Origin: an uncultured Bacteroidales bacterium
GTDB lineage: Bacteria > Bacteroidota > Bacteroidia > Bacteroidales > Paludibacteraceae
Direction: 5' to 3'
Assembly (NCBI GenBank): GCA_946186915.1
Contig: CAMHOY010000002.1
Coordinates: forward strand, 143,159 to 207,158
DNA length: 64,000 nucleotides
Position numbers and translations under genes: made by a program. Position 1 is the stretch's first letter. Every line of letters begins with the position of its first letter. Positions 28,312 to 36,303 of this stretch are shown one piece after another. The notes under the pieces were generated by a model. The model did not search any database, had not been told where the DNA came from, and worked only from the letters and a program-made list of their open reading frames with translations.

Positions 28312-29519
28312 CAGAGAGAATGCGTCCAAAGACATTGGACGAATACATAGGTCAGAAACATCTGGTTGGCGAAGGAGCAATCCTGCGTCAGATGATCGAG
28401 AGCGGCAATATCGCCTCGTTCATTCTGTGGGGTCCTCCGGGCGTGGGTAAAACGACCCTGGCAAGGATCATAGCCCATCAGTTACAGCGGCCATTCTACA
28501 CACTGAGTGCCGTGACGAGCGGCGTGAAAGAAGTGCGCGATGTGATTGACAAGGCAAAACGCAATGCGAGCCTGAACAGCGGGCTCTTTGCTCCTACGGA
28601 CGGGAGGAGTCCAATACTCTTTATTGATGAGATTCACCGGTTCAGCAAGAGTCAGCAGGACAGTTTGTTAGGAGCGGTGGAAGAAGGCACGATCACGTTG
28701 GTCGGCGCGACAACAGAGAACCCGAGTTTTGAAGTCATCACTCCTCTACTCAGCCGTTGTCAGGTGTATGTACTCAAGTCGCTGGACAAAGAAGACCTGT
28801 TGGAACTGCTGAACCGTGTGCTGACTAAAGACGAATATATTCGTTCGTTGGGTTTGCAGATCAAAGACACCGATGCCTTGCTGCGTTATAGCGGCGGCGA
28901 TGCACGCAAATTACTCAATATCATTGAGTTAGTAGCAAACAGCGGGACGAAAGTGATTGATAATGAGACCGTCGCCAAACAGTTACAGCAAAACCCCGTG
29001 GCGTACGACAAAGACGGGGAGATGCATTACGATATCATCTCCGCCTTCATCAAGTCGGTACGCGGCAGCGACCCTCAAGCCGCTATCTACTGGTTAGCGC
29101 GTATGATTGAAGGCGGTGAGGATCCGAAGTTCATTGCGCGACGGTTAGTCATCCTGGCGAGCGAAGATATAGGGTTGGCGAACCCGAATGCGATGTTGTT
29201 GGCAAACACATGTTTCGACGTAGTGAACAAGATCGGTTGGCCGGAAGGACGCATCCCATTGGCAGAGACGACTGTTTATCTGGCGACCTGCAAGAAGGAC
29301 AACTCGGCTTATCTGGCCATAGACGCTGCGTTGGCGAAAGTGCGCGAGACGGGGAATTTACCCGTACCTCTACATTTGAGGAATGCGCCGACAAGTCTGA
29401 TGAAAGAGTTGGGTTATGCAGACGGGTATAAGTATCCGCATGACTTCCCCGGACATTGGGTGGAACAGCAGTACTTACCAGATGAATTGACTGGTACCGT
29501 ATTTTGGAAGAAAGATTAG
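28299..29519 (+). CDS. rarA: Replication-associated recombination ATPase RarA (MgsA)
   Basis: RarA is an AAA+ clamp-loader-like ATPase acting at stalled replication forks. The 406-residue protein has the N-terminal PLAERMRPKTLDEYIGQKHLVG, Walker A GPPGVGKT (about 45-52), Walker B ILFIDEIHRFSKSQQD, sensor 1 GATTENPSFE, and the C-terminal tetramerisation region with FIARRLVILASEDIGLANPNA and a YPHDFPGHWVEQQYLPDEL end. Both overlaps, with recN (13 bp) and hemW (16 bp), imply one transcript. Confidence 0.97.
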   Translation: MLPLAERMRPKTLDEYIGQKHLVGEGAILRQMIESGNIASFILWGPPGVGKTTLARIIAHQLQRPFYTLSAVTSGVKEVRDVIDKAKRNASLNSGLFAPTDGRSPILFIDEIHRFSKSQQDSLLGAVEEGTITLVGATTENPSFEVITPLLSRCQVYVLKSLDKEDLLELLNRVLTKDEYIRSLGLQIKDTDALLRYSGGDARKLLNIIELVANSGTKVIDNETVAKQLQQNPVAYDKDGEMHYDIISAFIKSVRGSDPQAAIYWLARMIEGGEDPKFIARRLVILASEDIGLANPNAMLLANTCFDVVNKIGWPEGRIPLAETTVYLATCKKDNSAYLAIDAALAKVRETGNLPVPLHLRNAPTSLMKELGYADGYKYPHDFPGHWVEQQYLPDELTGTVFWKKD

Positions 29520-30592
29520 TGGCCGGACTATACATACATATACCTTTTTGCAAGAAGAGATGTCTGTACTGCGATTTCTTCTCCACCACCCTGCTGGAGC
29601 GGCGAGAAGAATATGTAGAGGCTCTACTCAGAGAGATACAAGCGCGGCGAGACGAGGCGAGTGAAGTTATCCGGACGATTTATATCGGAGGAGGTACCCC
29701 GAGTACGTTAGAGGCCCAAGACATACACCGTTTGTTGGAGGCTGCAGGTACGCACGATGCAGAGGAAGTGACTATGGAGTTGAATCCCGGCGATGCGACA
29801 CCGTCCTATCTGCAAGCGCTGCGGAAAACCGGCATCAACCGTCTGTCCATCGGTATCCAGTCGTTTCAGGATGACCTGCTGCGATTAATAGGGCGAAGAC
29901 ATACTGCCGCGCAGGCGGTTGAGGCGGTGGAGATGGCGCAGAAAGCAGGTTTTGACAATCTGTCCATAGACCTGATGTACGCCCTGCCGACACAGACCAT
30001 GGAACAGTGGAAAACGGATATAGAGACCGCCTTGCGCTTGGGAATACAGCATATCTCGTGTTACGGTCTGATGTACGAAGAAGGTACTGTGATGACCCAA
30101 CGCGTGGAAGCCGGGACACTGGAAGCAATCGACGAGGATACGGAGAACGCGATGTATGACTATTTATGCGAGCGTTTGAAGGAAGCCGGGTTCGTGCATT
30201 ATGAAGTCAGTAATTTTGCGCTGCCGGGTTTTGAGGCGAAGCATAACAGCAGTTATTGGGATGGCACGCCGTATATAGGTGTAGGTGCGGGTGCACACAG
30301 TTATATAGGGAATGTGCGAAGCTGGAACGTCTCGGATTTGGAAGCATATATACGGGGCGAGGCAGTGCGAGAACAGGAGACACTGACAGAAAGAGACCTG
30401 TATAATGAACGGATCATGTTGGGTTTGCGAACCCGTCAGGGCATCTCCAGTTCATTTCCGGTCCAACGTCGGTCCGTTATCGATAGCAAAATACAAAACG
30501 GCCTGTTACGGGAGACAGACGATCACCGCATCGTTGCTACGCAACAAGGCATTCATATACTGAACAGGATAATTGAAGATTTGATGATATGA
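29504..30592 (+). CDS. hemW: Heme chaperone HemW, radical SAM protein
   Basis: HemW resembles coproporphyrinogen III oxidase HemN but is a heme-binding chaperone. The 362-residue protein has the 4Fe-4S cysteines CKKRCLYC (Cys16, Cys20, Cys23), the GGGTPS motif, LSIGIQSFQDDLL and DLMYALPTQTMEQW. Its second residue after the cysteine cluster is DF, as in HemW; HemN has a different N-terminus. The TTG start at 29504 gives the usual short N-terminus (no ATG is available before the cysteines). Overlaps rarA (16 bp) and the PBP gene (4 bp). Confidence 0.92.
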   Translation: MEERLVAGLYIHIPFCKKRCLYCDFFSTTLLERREEYVEALLREIQARRDEASEVIRTIYIGGGTPSTLEAQDIHRLLEAAGTHDAEEVTMELNPGDATPSYLQALRKTGINRLSIGIQSFQDDLLRLIGRRHTAAQAVEAVEMAQKAGFDNLSIDLMYALPTQTMEQWKTDIETALRLGIQHISCYGLMYEEGTVMTQRVEAGTLEAIDEDTENAMYDYLCERLKEAGFVHYEVSNFALPGFEAKHNSSYWDGTPYIGVGAGAHSYIGNVRSWNVSDLEAYIRGEAVREQETLTERDLYNERIMLGLRTRQGISSSFPVQRRSVIDSKIQNGLLRETDDHRIVATQQGIHILNRIIEDLMI

Positions 30593-32859
30593 ACACAAAA
30601 AAGTGGTATAAACCGTTTTTACTATGGTTCTGGGGAATTTTCTTCGGAGGTTTATTGCTCATCTTCCTCATCATGTGGTTGATTACCAAAGGTGCATTGG
30701 GATACCTGCCGCCGTTGGAAGAATTGCAAAACCCGAAGAACACCTTTGCGAGTGAAGTAATCTCATCAGATATGCAGTCCTTGGGGCGTTATTATCGCTA
30801 CGAGAACCGTATCGGTGTGCAATACACGGATCTCTCGAAGAATCTGATTGATGCGTTGATTGCAACAGAGGATGTACGTTTCTACGATCACACAGGAGTG
30901 GATTTCAAGTCCATGTTCCGTGCAATCCTGAAGTTAGGCCGCGCCGGAGGAGGTAGTACGTTGACACAACAGTTAGCCAAGCAGTTATGGTCTCCGCGCG
31001 CCAACAATATCTTCGAGCGTGCCATGCAGAAACCTATTGAGTGGGTGATTGCCACGAAACTGGAGCGATTGTACAGTAAAGACGAAATCTTATTGATGTA
31101 CTTGAATCAATTCGATTTTCTCTATAATGCCGTAGGCATACAGTCTGCGTCACAAGTATATTTCTCCACAACTCCGCAGAATTTGAAGTTAGAGGAAGCC
31201 GCCATGTTAGTGGGTATGTGCAAGAACCCTTCGCTGTATAATCCGGTACGTCACCCGGAACGGGCAACAGGACGCCGTAACACGGTGCTGAGTCAGATGG
31301 AGAAATACGGATATATTGACGAGGCGACGCGCGACTCCGTGGCGGCAATTCCACTGGAGATTCGTTACAGTTCCGTTGACCACAAGCAAGGTATAGCTCC
31401 ATATCTGCGTGAATATTTGCGCGTTACCTTAACTGCGAAAGAACCTAAAGAGAGTGACTACTCGGAATGGAACAAACAGCAGTACAAGTTAGACCAATGG
31501 CAGTGGGACAACAATCCTCTGTACGGTTTTTGCGAGAAGAACAAGAAAGCGGATGGCACTAAATACGACATCTATCAAGACGGATTGAAGATCTATACGA
31601 CCATTGACTCGCGCATGCAACGCTACGCGGAAGAAGCAGTAAGCGAACACATGCAAGAGCAACAGAAATCTTTCTTCAGGGAATTGAAGCGCAAGAAGAA
31701 CGCACCGTTTTCCCGCTCGCTCACACAGGCCGAGATCGATGGTATCATGAGTCGTTCGATGCGTCAAACAGATCGTTACCGAATGATGAAGAAAGCAGGC
31801 TGTAGTTCCGACTCTATCCACACGGCTTTCATGACACCGCGCGAAATGCAGGTCTTCACCTACGACCGCGGCATGATTGACACCGTGCTTTCTCCGTACG
31901 ATTCTATCAAATGGCTGAAGAGTTATCTACGTTGCGGATTCATGTCCATCGATCCGCACACGGGTCATGTGAAGGCATACGTAGGCGGACCTAACTTCGC
32001 GCATTTCCAATATGACATGTGCACCAAAGGCAAACGGCAGGTGGGTTCAACGGTGAAGCCGTACCTGTACACCTTGGCGATGGATGAAGGCATGTGGCCA
32101 TGCGAGACCTGGGTGTACGACTCGGTTGTTGTCGTTCTGCCCAACGGCGACCGTTGGGTTCCGCGTGACACGCACGCGAAACACTGGGGGGACACCGTTA
32201 CCCTCACCTGGGGACTAAAAGAATCCTCCAACTGGATGGCCGCTTACCTGATGACTCTTTTCACACCGGAACAACTCGTGAAGATGATGCAGTCCTTCGG
32301 CATCCAGGGTCAGTTGGATCCGGTGGTGTCGCTTTGTCTGGGCCCATGCGAGGTGAGTGTAGAAGAGATGGTCGATGCATACACCACCTTTGCCAACAAA
32401 GGTATCCGTACAGAACCATTATACGTGACACGCATTGAGGATAACAAAGGCAATGTCATTGGTACCTTCAGTCCGCGGACACATGAGATCATCAGTGAGA
32501 CCACCGCTTATAAGATGATTTATATGCTACGCGCCGTACTCGATCACGGAACGGGAGTGCGTACCCGCTTCAAGTACGGCATTACCGCACCGATGGGTGG
32601 TAAAACCGGCACAACAAATAACAATTCCGACGGATGGTTTATGTGCTTCACACCATCGTTGGTATGCGGCACTTGGGTCGGTGGCGAAGACCGTGGCATA
32701 CATTTTGATTACATGGCTGAGGGACAAGGAGCCTCCATGGCATTGCCAATCTGCGCGCTGTACATGCAGAAAGTCCTGGCAGACAAGGAGTTGGGTTACA
32801 GTCCTGACGAGCAGTTTGACGTGCCAAGCTGGTTCGATCCCAATGAAGGATGCAAGTAA
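30589..32859 (+). CDS. Class A penicillin-binding protein (PBP1A type)
   Basis: This bifunctional enzyme polymerises lipid II and cross-links peptidoglycan in the periplasm, anchored by one N-terminal membrane helix (about 10-32). The 756-residue protein has the glycosyltransferase motif with catalytic Glu94 (IATEDVRFYDHTGVDF), GGGSTLTQQLAKQL and the ALVGMCKNPSLYNP segment. The transpeptidase domain has Ser487-x-x-Lys490 (STVK), Ser546-Ser-Asn548 and Lys672-Thr-Gly. All key residues are present. Start is ATG overlapping the hemW stop (ATGA). Confidence 0.96.
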   Translation: MNTKKWYKPFLLWFWGIFFGGLLLIFLIMWLITKGALGYLPPLEELQNPKNTFASEVISSDMQSLGRYYRYENRIGVQYTDLSKNLIDALIATEDVRFYDHTGVDFKSMFRAILKLGRAGGGSTLTQQLAKQLWSPRANNIFERAMQKPIEWVIATKLERLYSKDEILLMYLNQFDFLYNAVGIQSASQVYFSTTPQNLKLEEAAMLVGMCKNPSLYNPVRHPERATGRRNTVLSQMEKYGYIDEATRDSVAAIPLEIRYSSVDHKQGIAPYLREYLRVTLTAKEPKESDYSEWNKQQYKLDQWQWDNNPLYGFCEKNKKADGTKYDIYQDGLKIYTTIDSRMQRYAEEAVSEHMQEQQKSFFRELKRKKNAPFSRSLTQAEIDGIMSRSMRQTDRYRMMKKAGCSSDSIHTAFMTPREMQVFTYDRGMIDTVLSPYDSIKWLKSYLRCGFMSIDPHTGHVKAYVGGPNFAHFQYDMCTKGKRQVGSTVKPYLYTLAMDEGMWPCETWVYDSVVVVLPNGDRWVPRDTHAKHWGDTVTLTWGLKESSNWMAAYLMTLFTPEQLVKMMQSFGIQGQLDPVVSLCLGPCEVSVEEMVDAYTTFANKGIRTEPLYVTRIEDNKGNVIGTFSPRTHEIISETTAYKMIYMLRAVLDHGTGVRTRFKYGITAPMGGKTGTTNNNSDGWFMCFTPSLVCGTWVGGEDRGIHFDYMAEGQGASMALPICALYMQKVLADKELGYSPDEQFDVPSWFDPNEGCK

Positions 32860-32882
32860 AGTGAAAAGTGAAAGGTGAAAGG
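32858..32882 (+). repeat. GTGAAAG heptamers forming a start codon
   Basis: GTGAAAA, GTGAAAG and GTGAAAG units lie between the PBP stop codon and the beginning of the TPR gene, whose GTG start at 32868 is part of the array. Confidence 0.8.
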
Positions 32883-34844
32883 AACATATATAGGAGATTG
32901 TTGGGGCTGATTGTCCTTTCAATTTTCCATTTTCAATTCTCAATTTGCTTCGCGCAGTTGAACACCGATCGTATCACAGCGATCGGACGTAATGCGTTGT
33001 ATTTCGAGGACTATGTACTGTCTATCCAGTATTTCAATCAGGTCATCCATCTCAAACCGTATTTAGCCGAACCCTATTTCTACCGTTCCATCGCCAAGAT
33101 TCAATTGGAGGACTATCAAGGCGCATTGCGTGATTGCAATGCGGCCATTGAACGCAATCCGTTCTCTCCGGGTTGTTATTACGCCCGCGGTTACATCTAC
33201 CGGCAATTGAACCAGTTGGAGTTGGCAGAGAAGGATTATACCGAAGCATTGCGTTTCTCGCCGGAGAACCGCACCTATATGATATTACGCGCAGACACGC
33301 GCGCGTTGATGAAGCATTACGATGAAGCACTGGAAGATATTGACCAGTTGTTGCGCCGCGAACCCCAATCCGCCTCAGGTTGGAGTGAACGCGGACGTGT
33401 ATGTATTCTCAAAGGCGATACCATGCCTGCCTTAGACGCTTTTTCAGAGGCTGTCAAGTACGACAAGACGAACCCTGCAGCGTGGTCGGCATTGGGTGTG
33501 ACCAATCTGATGCTAAATCGTGAAGACGAAGCATACACCCAATTGACACAAGCCATCAATCTCGGTTCCAAATGGGCGGGCGACTATATCAACCGTGGTC
33601 TGTTGCATTACCGCCGTCATAACTACCGCGGGGCGCTGGCAGATTATGACCAGGCGGTGAAGATTGCCCCCGAGGAAGCAGACTGCTATTACAACCGCGG
33701 AGTGATGCGGCAGGAGGTGGGAGATTACAACCGCGCCTTGGAGGATTTCAACAAAGCCATAGACCTGGAGCCGGAGAAAGTGGAGATGCGTTACCAGCGT
33801 GCTTTGGTGGAGATGCAACTCAAACAATGGAAAGATGTCGTGCGTGACTTAGACTCCCTCATCGCCCGCTATCCGTATTTCCTGCCCAGTTACTATTTAG
33901 CGGCGCAAGCCAAGACGCAACAAGGCAACCAAGCAGCTGCCTATCGTTACAGACAGAAAGCACATGACCTGGAAGCGCGCAAGGATGCTATACAAGCACA
34001 GCAGGCCGCGCAACCGAATACGGAGATGGTCATCGCTGACGCCCAACCGCAGAAAAAAGACTATCGGAAGGCGTTCTCTGCAACCGCGGCACAGAACCAG
34101 TCAGAACCTACGGAAGACGAGCAAAAATACGGATCACAGACCCGCGGAGCGGTGCAGAAGAAATACCAGAACGTCGTCAACGAACCCAATATAGTGCTCA
34201 GTTATTACACGCAGGACATGAGTCTGAGGCGCACCAACTATTACCATCCGTTGGTAGAGTCTATGAATCGTCATGAGATTCTTCCTGCAGCCCTGAAGTT
34301 CACCTCTCAGGAGTTGACACTTACGGCAGATATGGTTGATTTTCATTTCTCGGAGATTCGTCGTCTGACCCAGCAGATGGACCAAGCGGACGACATGTCA
34401 TTATACTTGGCTCGCGCCATGGAGTTCGCTGTGATCAAAGACTATGCAAGTGCGGTGGACGACTGCACCAAAGCGTTGTTGTTAGCAGACGGGAACACCG
34501 AACCAATAGTGGTCTTCTGCCGCGCTAACTGGCGCTACCGGATGGCAGACCCGGACTATGAACTGATCTTGCGCGACTACGATCATGCATTGCGCCTACG
34601 CCCAGACTTCACGTTCGCTTATTACAACAAAGCGAATATCCTCTGCGCCAAGCATGAATACCAAGAAGCCATCAAACAGTACACTAAAGCCATCGAGTTG
34701 GACAATGACTTCGCCGAAGCATATTTCAATAGGGGACTTACGTATGTCTATACCGGTGACACAGAGAAAGGACTGGCCGATTTGAGCAAAGCCGGAGAAT
34801 TAGGAATTTACCAAGCGTATAACATGATTTCACGATTCAAATGA
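32868..34844 (+). CDS. Secreted TPR-repeat protein
   Basis: The 658-residue protein has a signal peptide ending CFAQ (about residue 30) and two blocks of tetratricopeptide repeats (about 38-360 and 500-650), each unit of the ALxDxxxAIxLxPxxxxxYYNRG type, for example ADYDQAVKIAPEEADCYYNRG. A low-complexity Gln/Ala/Lys linker joins them. It should be a periplasmic or outer-membrane-associated scaffold; partners are unknown. The N-terminal 30 residues are nearly the same, at DNA level too, as those of the unrelated PorT-like protein at 5439. The GTG start is part of a heptamer array. It overlaps the next gene by 4 bp. Confidence 0.88.
   Translation: MKGERNIYRRLLGLIVLSIFHFQFSICFAQLNTDRITAIGRNALYFEDYVLSIQYFNQVIHLKPYLAEPYFYRSIAKIQLEDYQGALRDCNAAIERNPFSPGCYYARGYIYRQLNQLELAEKDYTEALRFSPENRTYMILRADTRALMKHYDEALEDIDQLLRREPQSASGWSERGRVCILKGDTMPALDAFSEAVKYDKTNPAAWSALGVTNLMLNREDEAYTQLTQAINLGSKWAGDYINRGLLHYRRHNYRGALADYDQAVKIAPEEADCYYNRGVMRQEVGDYNRALEDFNKAIDLEPEKVEMRYQRALVEMQLKQWKDVVRDLDSLIARYPYFLPSYYLAAQAKTQQGNQAAAYRYRQKAHDLEARKDAIQAQQAAQPNTEMVIADAQPQKKDYRKAFSATAAQNQSEPTEDEQKYGSQTRGAVQKKYQNVVNEPNIVLSYYTQDMSLRRTNYYHPLVESMNRHEILPAALKFTSQELTLTADMVDFHFSEIRRLTQQMDQADDMSLYLARAMEFAVIKDYASAVDDCTKALLLADGNTEPIVVFCRANWRYRMADPDYELILRDYDHALRLRPDFTFAYYNKANILCAKHEYQEAIKQYTKAIELDNDFAEAYFNRGLTYVYTGDTEKGLADLSKAGELGIYQAYNMISRFK
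32917..32943 (+). repeat. TTTTCAA heptamers encoding a signal peptide
   Basis: CTTTCAA, TTTTCCA, TTTTCAA and TTCTCAA units are read as LSIFHFQFSI, the hydrophobic core of the signal peptide of the TPR protein. The same design is found at about 5490-5515 and 14841-14872. Confidence 0.85.
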
Positions 34845-35746
34845 GCAGGAAACGGATCATAGTAGTATGGATGCTTTGCGCCATCTGTTTTATGGAGGTG
34901 CAGGCACAGGTATTGTATGAGATCAGCGGTCGGTCCACCAAGCAGAAATCGTACATCCTGGCAACGAACCGCCTGGTGAATATGCAGTTTCTGGATACTA
35001 TCCCGAACGTATTCAAGTGTTTCAGTAAATGCCGGAAGGTAGTGACGGAGTTTGCGATGCAAGACTATGAAGCGTTGGCGGCATTACGGCAGGCAGCTAT
35101 TCTACCCGACTCCGTCAAACTATCCAATTTCTACAGTGAGAGCGAATATGAGTACATAGACAACTCCCTGCGAATCAATTTAGGAATGGGATTGGACAAA
35201 CTATGCCGCATGAAGCCCTCGTATCTGACAGAGATGTTCCGCACGGAATTGATGAAACAGTGGTTGCATTACGATGAACAACATTCGATGGAGAGTTTCT
35301 TCGAGTCAGTAGCAGCGGAACGGGATATCCCTGTAGTGGGACTGGATAATATCGGCGAAACGATGTACATGCTCTTCGACCGCGAACCCTTCCACTGGCA
35401 GTGCCAGGAGTTACTGAAGGTAATTGAGTATCCGGAGAACGAAGTGAAACAGGAACGGACCATCAAAGAGATGTACCTCAACGGCCGCTTGGCCGACATT
35501 GCATACCAGGTAGAAGGGCCGAACAACAAAACGAGTATCTCTTATTCGGACTATAAGGTGTATTGCCAGCGGAATAAGGAGTGGGTGAAACGACTACAAC
35601 CCTTACTTGCCCAAGGTGGCTGTTTTATTACGCTCAACGCCATCTACCTGGGTGGAGAAAAGGGCTTGTTGGAACAATTACGATCAGCCGGATACCGTGT
35701 AAGACCGGTTAACAGAGTTTTAAAAATTAACAAAAATAAGGTATGA
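34841..35746 (+). CDS. TraB/GumN family protein
   Basis: The 301-residue protein has a signal peptide (about 1-23, ending VQAQ) and the TraB/GumN pattern: LYEISGRSTKQKSYILATN at the N-terminus, where the family has a conserved GxxxYLxGTxH-type start, and WVKRLQPLLAQGGCFITLNAIYLGGEKGLLEQLRSAGYRV at the end. The usual GTxH reads ATNR here and the late HLxG reads AIYLGG, so family histidines and glycines are partly replaced. A metalloprotease-like role has been proposed for the family; with these changes activity is doubtful. Overlaps both neighbours by 4 bp. Confidence 0.82.
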   Translation: MSRKRIIVVWMLCAICFMEVQAQVLYEISGRSTKQKSYILATNRLVNMQFLDTIPNVFKCFSKCRKVVTEFAMQDYEALAALRQAAILPDSVKLSNFYSESEYEYIDNSLRINLGMGLDKLCRMKPSYLTEMFRTELMKQWLHYDEQHSMESFFESVAAERDIPVVGLDNIGETMYMLFDREPFHWQCQELLKVIEYPENEVKQERTIKEMYLNGRLADIAYQVEGPNNKTSISYSDYKVYCQRNKEWVKRLQPLLAQGGCFITLNAIYLGGEKGLLEQLRSAGYRVRPVNRVLKINKNKV

Positions 35747-36303
35747 AAAAAGTATTTATGCTTTGTGTACTGGCCTTGATGTCAGTCGCAGCCATGAACG
35801 CTGCCGAGCGCGGCAAGTTTATTCACGTGGACAGTTCTGTGAACAAGAACCTCAAGCCCCAAATCGCTTTTTGCCAAGAGCATAAAGACGGTCAGGACGT
35901 TACAACCTTGCTTGTCAAGACAGTCAACACCAATGAGTTCAACGAGTTCACAGACGCCTCTCGTATCCTCATTAAGTTCGCTGACGGCAAGAATGTCCGC
36001 CTCAACCGCGTGGCCGGCAGCGAGGTGAAGAAGAACAAAGTGACGGAAAAAGTAGCACGTGCGACTATCACCAAGTATTGGACCGAGACAACTTATGAAG
36101 TTTCACCGGAGGTCATTTCCAAACTTGAAGGCGGTTCAACCATTACGAAGATTCGCGTGGTCTATAAAGAGAACGATGCCAAGGACTATGACATCGCCGA
36201 AGGTTATCAGGCGAAGATGGCAGCTGATCTGCTGAAGTCTTACCAAGAGGCCAGTTTGGCAAACCGCAAGAATAATACGGACTTAAGTGACGACGATTTC
36301 TAA
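35743..36303 (+). CDS. Secreted protein of unknown function
   Basis: The 186-residue protein has a signal peptide (about 1-20, ending NAAE) and a mature part of alternating beta-strands and charged residues with no motif I recognise. A segment (ASRILIKFADGKNVRLNRVAGSE) reads like a small beta-sandwich, and the end (YQEASLANRKNNTDLSDDDF) is polar and acidic. It starts by a 4-bp overlap with the TraB/GumN gene and its end overlaps the next gene by 17 bp if that gene begins at 36287. Confidence 0.75.
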   Translation: MKKVFMLCVLALMSVAAMNAAERGKFIHVDSSVNKNLKPQIAFCQEHKDGQDVTTLLVKTVNTNEFNEFTDASRILIKFADGKNVRLNRVAGSEVKKNKVTEKVARATITKYWTETTYEVSPEVISKLEGGSTITKIRVVYKENDAKDYDIAEGYQAKMAADLLKSYQEASLANRKNNTDLSDDDF

